DNA of 64,000 nucleotides from Antedon mediterranea (lineage: Eukaryota; Echinodermata; Crinoidea; Comatulida; Antedonidae). Below the pieces are notes generated by a model. It was not told where the DNA came from. It searched no databases and was given only the letters and a program-made list of their open reading frames with translations. Both the position numbers and the translations under genes were made by a program. The stretch lies in contig NC_092676.1 of assembly GCF_964355755.1 (NCBI RefSeq), positions 14,674,288 through 14,738,287 of the forward strand, given 5' to 3'. Each line of letters opens with the position of its first letter. Positions within the stretch are counted from its first letter, which is position 1. This document shows, one piece after another, positions 46,501 to 55,500 of the stretch.

Positions 46501-49500
46501 AAAATAATATAGATGAAGTTTAGTAGGTATAAATATGGTATAATCCTTAGGCGATTGTAAATGTTATGCACGATTTAAAATAACACAAATTTCGTTGCGA
46601 AATGAATCTGCACAACATTGTGTAATTTGAAATGCGCGAGGATATCTCATATAAATGTATACGGATTTTTATGAGCTTTGGGTTTATCAAATACTGAAAA
46701 TACCATGCGCTATTCAACATTTTCTGCGCAATTTAAACTGATTCAATCTGCGCAAGAAAATCCTTACAATTTAAAATTGCATAAATTGTTCATATCGCAC
46801 ATAATAGACATCAATTTTAAATAAAATAATATAAAATCTGATCCGATTCATTATGTTTTGTGAATTTCCTTTTAAAATAAGAGGATAACTATAAAGAACT
46901 TTAACGGTATGGATTACCCTCTCCAGCAAGCAGCGACAATGTGTCAGTCCTGCATCCCCAGACATCATGGTTTGGTGTTTTTAAACAGATTATTTCAGCC
47001 ATACAATTAAATACATGGCTATCTTGAAAACATTTTTAGAAAAAACCGTGATATTTATTTTTAATACAGATTTTAATTACAGATTTGCACATTTGAGGAT
47101 GCTATGTTTGGACAAATGTGGTTGTTTGTACACTTGAAGGCAACATGTTTGCACAAATATGGTTGTTTGCACAAATGTGACTTTTGCAAATTTCACGGCT
47201 CAACAGACCTCCATGCAGTGAAGTTTAATTAAAACAGGTTTGTGTTTATTGATGAGAACATGTTGTTCTCTGTATGGTATGGGTTAGGTGAGTACATGGT
47301 ATAATAATCAATTACAGAATTTTTTGTTTATTTTTTTTTAGTCAAAATTATTGATAATGATAGATGTTATTTGTCCTTCGTACAGTAGATAATTGATTAA
47401 GAAGCCCTCTGCAATTTAAGAATATCATTATTAATTGTAATACCTTTGAGAAGTGGTTTCAGGTGAGGATTCAACTCTAGTCTACTCTGTAAGTTTGTGA
47501 ACTCTCTAAATCTTCTCTTTAATAAACGAGTTTCAGGTTCTTTTGGATGTTCATCTCCTCTCCAAATGAGTGCTTGATACTGTGAATTATAATCAATTTA
47601 AGAAAAGTTTCAAAATATTGGTTTAAAATGTTGTTCTGAAAAATATACACATGATTTAATGATTTTGCATGTTTGCATGATAATACTAACTTTGAAATCA
47701 ACAAAAATGGCATATTCTTCATAAGGGTTAACTTCGTCTGCACACACCAAAAAAACCCTTAAAAAAATCAGCTGCCAAAGATGCCACATTTATTTTACAC
47801 AAATTCATACAATTTATAAAAGCTTCCATAATAAACATGAACTTTTCATTCAAGAGCTGTGACAGATTCAAATACCCTGTCAGTTAGGTGAATTAAGCAA
47901 CATACAGTAAGATAAATGTATGTCAAATTGTTTGATGACATTATCAAAATAAAAATGGTGAAAGCCCACGAGAAAGATAATTGCTTCAGCAAGAGCCTAT
48001 TGAAAAAATATACTCTGCGTACACATACATTTTTTGTGCTTACCGTAAATCTTTTAATTGTAACCCTGGGTTATTATTCTTTGATTGTTTTTTAGGGTGG
48101 GTTACTATTAGAAGGGAGGTTACTATTAGAGTAGTGGGTTACTATTACTAATCTTAAATTAGGCACCTGAAAATAGCAACCCTTCCCAACTTTTCCAGTA
48201 AGCAACTTAGTCATAGCAAATAATAAAACAGTTCTCCTGATTTAATGTAATTTTCACCTGATTTTAAGCCTACTAATTTTATAGTAAATTTCAATTACAC
48301 CTACAGAATACTCAAATTTATGAATAATTTTAATGTTATTACCTCCACCAAAAAGGTGACGTTTCACCAACTGTAAGTAAGTGAGGGTGTGTGTTGTGAA
48401 AAGTGTAGATGTCACAGTTTGTATCCGAATCTCTCCAAACTTGGCCACAATGATCAGTGAGTGTTTAGAAATATTGTATTAGGCGCTACATAAGACTACC
48501 ACCATTATTACCTCCACCAAGGATGTTGGTGATCGCATGTGTCTGTTTGTTACTTGCCAAGTTGAGTAACTTTATTTGTTTGTATGTTATTGTTAGCACG
48601 ATAGTGCCTACAATTTTTAAATTACCATTCTGAATTTTCCGGTGTAGACAGGATATACTGTACTTACAGACCATACCATTGAAATTCAAGACAATAGGTT
48701 TATTAATAACTTCACAAACAAAAACAAAGAAAAGTTTTATTCTTTTACTGTGATGGACCGAAATAGTTATTGTTTTCAGACCTGCTAGTGTTAAAAGATA
48801 GGAGACCAATTTCAAAAGCTGGCGAGGATTTGGTACCGAGTTGAAATTGCATTTTCTTAAGGATTACTTTTTTTTTGTGCAAGAGGCAAGAAATAAATTA
48901 TAATTGGCGCTAGTTCCGTTTCGCACCTGTCGTTTATTTCGACTCAAAATTGGTTAAGTAACTTTATCGTGAGTACCACACCTTAGAATTAGGCCTAAAA
49001 ATACTTTTACGAAGGAGATCACACAAAAAGTAAGAAAATAAATCCTTTAAATTGATGAATTTACAGACGGTTCGTGAATTTCGCATACTCCATGTTCAAT
49101 GTTGTTGTTTCTATGGAGCGCCAAATAAGCAATCATAATAGAGGGATAAAAACTCAGTATAATGCGTATATTTAATGCATTTATTGGTGAAAATTACGTT
49201 CAATTTTATCATACAGTATTTTGTCAATGTCAATGCAACAAAAATATTACTGTTGATACTGTACATGGTTTTTGCAGAAAATTTTAGGAATGGAAATCGA
49301 CAAATTCATCATCATATTACATGGGGTATACCTGATCTAAATAATATTCCTCTTTTTACTCACTCTTAGGCCTAAGGTTGGTTGCTATTTGAAAACAGCA
49401 GATTATTAGCAGTAAAATGTTACAGCATTTTTATTGACAAAATATATTAAAATTAAACGTGTATTTCAATTTTAAATGCATTAAAAAAGACGCATTCCAC

Positions 49501-52500
49501 TGAGTTTTTAACCATCTTTTGTTATTGCTCTTTTGGCGCTCCATAGAAACGAAAATATTGAACTTCGAGTATGCTAAATTCGCGAACGGTATGTGAAAAA
49601 CATGTCTGCAAAATCATCAATTTAAAGGATTTATTTGTTACTTTTTATGTGATTCTTCTTCATAAAAGTACTTATGAGGCCCAATTTTAAGGTGTGGTAT
49701 TCACAATAAAAGTTATCTTAACAATTTAGAGTCAAAAGGAAGTCGAAATAAAAACAGGTGCGAAACGGAACTAGCGCTTTATAATTTGTGATTTGTAATT
49801 TTAAAACATAATTCGATTTAATGTACAGGTTTTTTGATATGAATTTCTTTTCAAATTCACCAGCTTAAAGGGGGATTCTGGGTTTAAAATTGCTTTTAAA
49901 TATCGTTTATTTATTAAATAAAAAATATTATAACAATATACTGTAGACATGTCAGAATGAAGAAGTAATAACGAGAAATTAAAAAAATTAAATTTCATAT
50001 ACATTTTAGGGTAAATTCATGTAAAGTCTGTTTTTCAGCAGCTTAGGGAAGCTCATTAATATTCATGAGATATTCACAAAATCACGTCATCAGTGGATTC
50101 CAAACTCGCGACGTCAAGCTGGTACGTTGTGTTCTCTCTCCCCTGTCAAACGACGACCACCCAATCATTGTGAAATACATTTTTTGTAGATTTTCTAAGC
50201 TAGGCCTAAAGTGTAATAATAACAGTAGTAGCATATATTTATTTGACATTTAATGAAATACAAAATTTAGTACAAATTACGGAGTCATAAATTATACTAT
50301 TTTTATACCTCGAATAGTACAGATCGTATATCAGCTTCATGTACTAGGCTAGGCCTAGCCTAAATCATTTTATTCATGGGTGAGAGCCATTTCTGACTAG
50401 GGATTCCATGCCAGGATGGCTACGTTAAAACATTGGGGCCATCATTCATGGGCCTAGCTAGCCTATTACTAAATGATTGGCCCATTAATAACAAAATTCA
50501 GTGGATTCCAAACCCATCCTATCAACCAAACTCCTAAACAATCTAAACCTAAAACGTTCTACAAAAATCGGCTGTAAATATTGAGGCAAAACAAGGTCCG
50601 ATCGCCGTCCGCACGTATGGTGTCCCGATCGTCTAATAAGTAGGCCTAAAATAGGCCTAGTTTACTCTCCAAAAAAGCGGATACTGCATCAAGCAAGTAG
50701 ACCGGTAGTAGGAAGGAGACCTAGCCGATCCGGCCCAGTTAAAAATTGAGCTCGCTAGTGTACTGTAGTAGACCCTATGTATGCGAATTGATACTACCAG
50801 GCCTTTTACTATAAGCTACACTAAAATTAGCAATACTTATGTTTACAAATATTCCAACTCTCTCTCATTCGAGCTATATTAACTACACCATTCCGGTAGG
50901 GCGAGTCGACCTTCCATCAAATACTGTACATCGTTCATGTTGTGATTATAGACGAGGTATACTCGACCCGACCAGTTTGGTATTGTATACTGTATCTGCT
51001 TATCACGTGACGATGCCAGGCATGGGCAGAGAGAGCACGTGTATCGTCGTCTCGCTCTCCTCGCTCAGCAGGAATATATACGTTACGCTTCATTGATTTT
51101 GAAGGCTTTCCCTAAGTCAGTGCGAAAATTGGCAAACGTAAAGTGCAAACTTATCTAATTTTTCACTGTTTTGATGGATTTCATAGAAAATTGACTTTAT
51201 AAATGGGAAGACCGACTAAAATTACATCAGATAAGTATAATTTTACAAAAGTAATTGATATGGTTAATGATAACGAGTCGAATTTCCTATTCTGTAACCA
51301 CAGTGTGATTTTGCCGTAGCTGCACTTGTAATCTGGCCTCATTTCACAGCCTTTGTTCTGCTTCACTGGGCGCTTATATAAATTGAAACTTTTACCGTTC
51401 AAGAGACAAACAAATATATTTTACATTTTTTACTATTCATTTTAAACCCGGAACCCCCCTTTAACTGTTTGTGGCGTTTTGACACTGACAGGCTTTTTTC
51501 TTAACTTTTACAGTTAATAATTGTTCCATTGTAATGTTAGTCAACTGAAACTATTGTTATAGTAATAAATAAAATTAATGATATTTTGAAATTATATTAC
51601 TACGGTATTTGCAGCAATGCATATGTGTCATTGTTTAATTTACCTCCGCCAAGGAGTGCTATGTAATCGGTAGCGTGTGTTTGTTTGTTTGTTAGCAGGA
51701 TTGCTCAAAAAGTAATTACAAGATCTTTACCAAAATGAATATACACATAGCCATTAAATTTTGGGACCATTTGGGACCACAGTCCCAATTCTGGACCACT
51801 TTTTGAGTATACTTTTCAGACCTGCTAGTGTTAAAAGATAGGACAGAATGTTTCAAAAGCCGGTGAGCGGTCTTAAAGTAACAAGTAAACTGAAATTGCA
51901 TTTTCTCGAGAACTACTTGTCCAAAAAACTTCATTTTTGTACAAGAGGCAAGAGTTATAATTTGTGATTTGTAATTAAAAAACATAACTTGATTTAATGT
52001 GCACGTTTGTTGATGCGAGTAGTTTAAAAAACCTATTTCTTTTCAAATTCACTTGTTTGATTTTCGTGTTGCTGTTCTATTGTTAGTCAACTGAACCTAT
52101 TGTTAATTGAAAGGCTTGTTACATAAACATTACACGAAACTCGCATACACATGCTTGTAGTGAAATTAGCCTAAATATCAAACGGCATTAAGACACACAC
52201 AAATATATAGATATATTTTTTACCGGAGAAATCTTATGTAGGAGAATTTTACAGTAGGCGGAGGTATGCACTCTCGGGAGTGGCTTTCTAGTTCATTCTG
52301 TAAAACTTTCATTTGAGTAAAAGTGGTACGGCCCCGGTCAGTCTAGTTACCGAAAATAACAGAAAACAACCATAGGAAGTCTTCCCAAACTATCATGTGT
52401 TGTGCGCTGCACAAACAATTTAAGCCGACAGTCGGCTATTTACCGGGATTGTCTATTTTTTGATAGGGGTGTACTTTTCAGATTAAAAAGTTTATAAAAA

Positions 52501-55500
52501 TGCATGCCATGAGACCCACAATCATCCAATCAAATGACAGGAATTTATTTAGGGTTTATATAACATATTGTATTGATACCGCCAATGTTGAATATATACA
52601 TTTAATTAAATTTAGTGTCTGGTGAATTACGTAACATCTCCATCATTATTATGGCCGCTGACTTACTACCTTGGCCTACTACAGTACTAGCCTAAGGGTA
52701 TGTTCAGACTCGCAGAGTTGCGGTGGAGTTATGTAAGCGGCGTACATATTTTTGTGTCTGAACCATGCCGCAGATTATTAGCGTTAGGGAGCCGTTACTC
52801 CACGCCAGTGGCGTTAATAACTCTAACGGGAGAGGGTAGTAACGCTTATCCAGTGATGCATCAGTGATTTTAACCTTAACCAATAAAAAGACAAGACCAC
52901 GATTAGCAGACAGCAAATCTAGATACCTGTAACCTAGTATACGACAGTGAAATAGCTATGTCAAATGTATTTTAAGGTTTTCAATTTAAAAAAACAGTAT
53001 TTTCATAAATTAAATCAATTAATCAGATAATTGTCCGTGTAATAATTACGTTTTAAATTATTTTGAATTAAAATGCAATTTTACAAGTAGTAAGAACAAA
53101 TCAGTATAATTTTGAAGGTAACATTATGTAAATAAAAATAACAAAAAAAACCCAATTTTACGATGTAAACTTTCATGCATTGTCATGAATGTATACATAT
53201 AGTTCTACCTTCGACCTGATCAAAGTGTTTTAAACGCAAGGCATTGGAATGTTGATCGTTGTGTCTGAACACCTTGGCTTTTAACGCCACGGATTACCGT
53301 ACGCCTTGTGTAGATAACTCCACCGTAACTCCGTGAGTCTGAACATACCCTTAGGCTACTAAAGTACAGCAAGTAGGCCTACTGTAGAGGATATTATTAG
53401 TAGGGTCTATAATTTACTGTATAAATAAATTTAATGATAACATCTTCTGAAAATTCAAAATGATTGTCACTTCAGTACTCTTTATTTATCTCGGCCTACC
53501 AAAAAGTAATATCACCTAAATGCATGCTGTTTTCAGTCATATTCAATTTCAGATTATTATTTCTTTCCTTCAGATTTTTCATACAAATTTGCAGATGATT
53601 TCTAGCATATTATTCGAATACAAACAAGGCGGCGGCTATACAAAAAAAAAATAACTAAGCCAATCATAATGTAGAAGCGCAGTACAAATTGAAGAGTACA
53701 GTACAGATAATAAATACTGCAACATGTGAACGTGTACAGTAGACTACGTTTTGGATGTGTGGCAACATTTGTAGTTTCGTTTGGCGTAATCTACGCAGGC
53801 TAACATGCTACGCGTATTCTACGAAAGCGATATGTACTGTAGTAGGAGGAGAAATTCAAATATTCAGATGATTATGTACTGTGCTGCATGCACCACACGA
53901 AATTAGTTGTTGTAGAATACAAGTACGATATTATTTTTGTCCAAAACGGAAATCGAATTGGAGCACTCCATTCGTCATTCATTCGCCCAGTGCGTTTATA
54001 TCCATGTGTATATGACCCGCCAATGGATACTCTCTGAACTGTTACCTTTTTATGTTTTGTTTTTACCTCATTAGTGAAGTTGAATTTTAAAAAAAAGTTT
54101 TGCATATTTCCTAACCCTAAAATGTAAATTATAATTTACTAAAATAACATATTTAAATACTATCTAATTTATTATCGCGCATGACTAAAACAACAAGATT
54201 GTTGAGACAACTTGACCCTCCACCGATTCTCAAATATCATTTAGTTACCATGGAAATGCTGTATAACGTTTTTTTGGGAACAATACTGTACATAATTGTG
54301 TTCTTATTTTATAAATAAAATTATAATGTATTATTTTATAATGTCAATTAAGAAATCTTTACCTTTATAATATACAAGGTGTAGTCCTTTGTAATATTCC
54401 TTTCATCTTTCATTGTTTCAGTATCAACAATCAGCATACTTTGTATCCAAATACTGCGTTCCTTGTGTAAATTTAAAGATGGTAAGTCTTCTAAAACTGT
54501 CGACTTGAACTTTCTTTTAGATTCACTGTACATGGCTCGTTTCTGCATGGCTGTTTCGTCACCTAAAGTTGAATTATACGTTGTGTTGAGGTTTGTATTT
54601 AAAGATTCAGAATGCTTAATCACATTCTTTTTGTGGTTGGTTACATCTTTTTGTTGAACTTCAAAAACTGTTTGAAAAATCTTTTGCTGTTCTTTAACAA
54701 AATCATGACCCCAATTAGACTGATTATACTCAGAAATTACAATGTCATTTGAAGGTGGTTCAGTATGATTTGTAAATTGGTCGTCCAGTTCATCTTCAAT
54801 TGAGGTTTTCCAGCTTTTAAGATTTTCCATTAAATTAGAAAAAACACCATCTCCATCATCATAACTTTCAACACAATCATCTGAGGAATTGACATCAATT
54901 GATGGCAGTTTTGATAGAGCTGAGTCTACCATGCCATGTAGCATTTTGAATGTATCAGATGCAAATCCTGCATCCTGTTTATTGGATAAAACTAAGTTGT
55001 CATCTACTGGACCAGGATCTTTGGCAATCACAAAACCATCTTGAGCATCTTCTTCTCCATCAATAAACCAGAGTTCTGAATCATCATTATCTGGAGCGAT
55101 GCTCTGGAAACTGACAAGAGAGGTTAGACTAGGTACTTTCTTCAGAAGCTTGCTTGGACCTAATTCCGTCATATGAACATTTTTAGTATTTTCATCAATG
55201 ACTATTAACTGTTCTGTTTGTGATAAAATAGGAGATGATTTAGAATGATGTAATAATGGTCTTGGCGGACTTGGAAAATATTGTTGATTTGGTAAAGCAC
55301 TAACACTAGCAGACTTTTGTAACTTTCTACCATTAAAATCCAAATATGTAGGTACATTGCTATATGTATGAAATACCTTCTGATCATCAGAATCGGATGA
55401 GTTATACAGAACATCATCGTCTTTTGTGTACTCGCTGTCATCTGGTAATTTATTTCTGGTTTTCCTTTCAATAGTTACATCTTTGCAGATTATAGGTTTT

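Larger units (their letters stand above)
48505..51600 (+). mobile_element. Repeat family R3 copy, split by two insertions
   Basis: R3 sequence starts 'ttacctccaccaagga', runs to 'gtgcaagaggcaag' (48897), resumes at 49779 ('ttataatttgtgatttgtaa', 'ttcttttcaaattcacc') and again at 51465 to 'gttagtcaactgaaa'. The two interruptions are the elements at 48906-49778 and 49869-51460. Order matches 51641-52291. Confidence 0.7.

Noticed and set aside
53872-54105. Minus-strand frame next to the SNX19 exon 1 donor
   Set aside because: It lies in intron 1, is out of context with the splice borders and has no homology I recognise.
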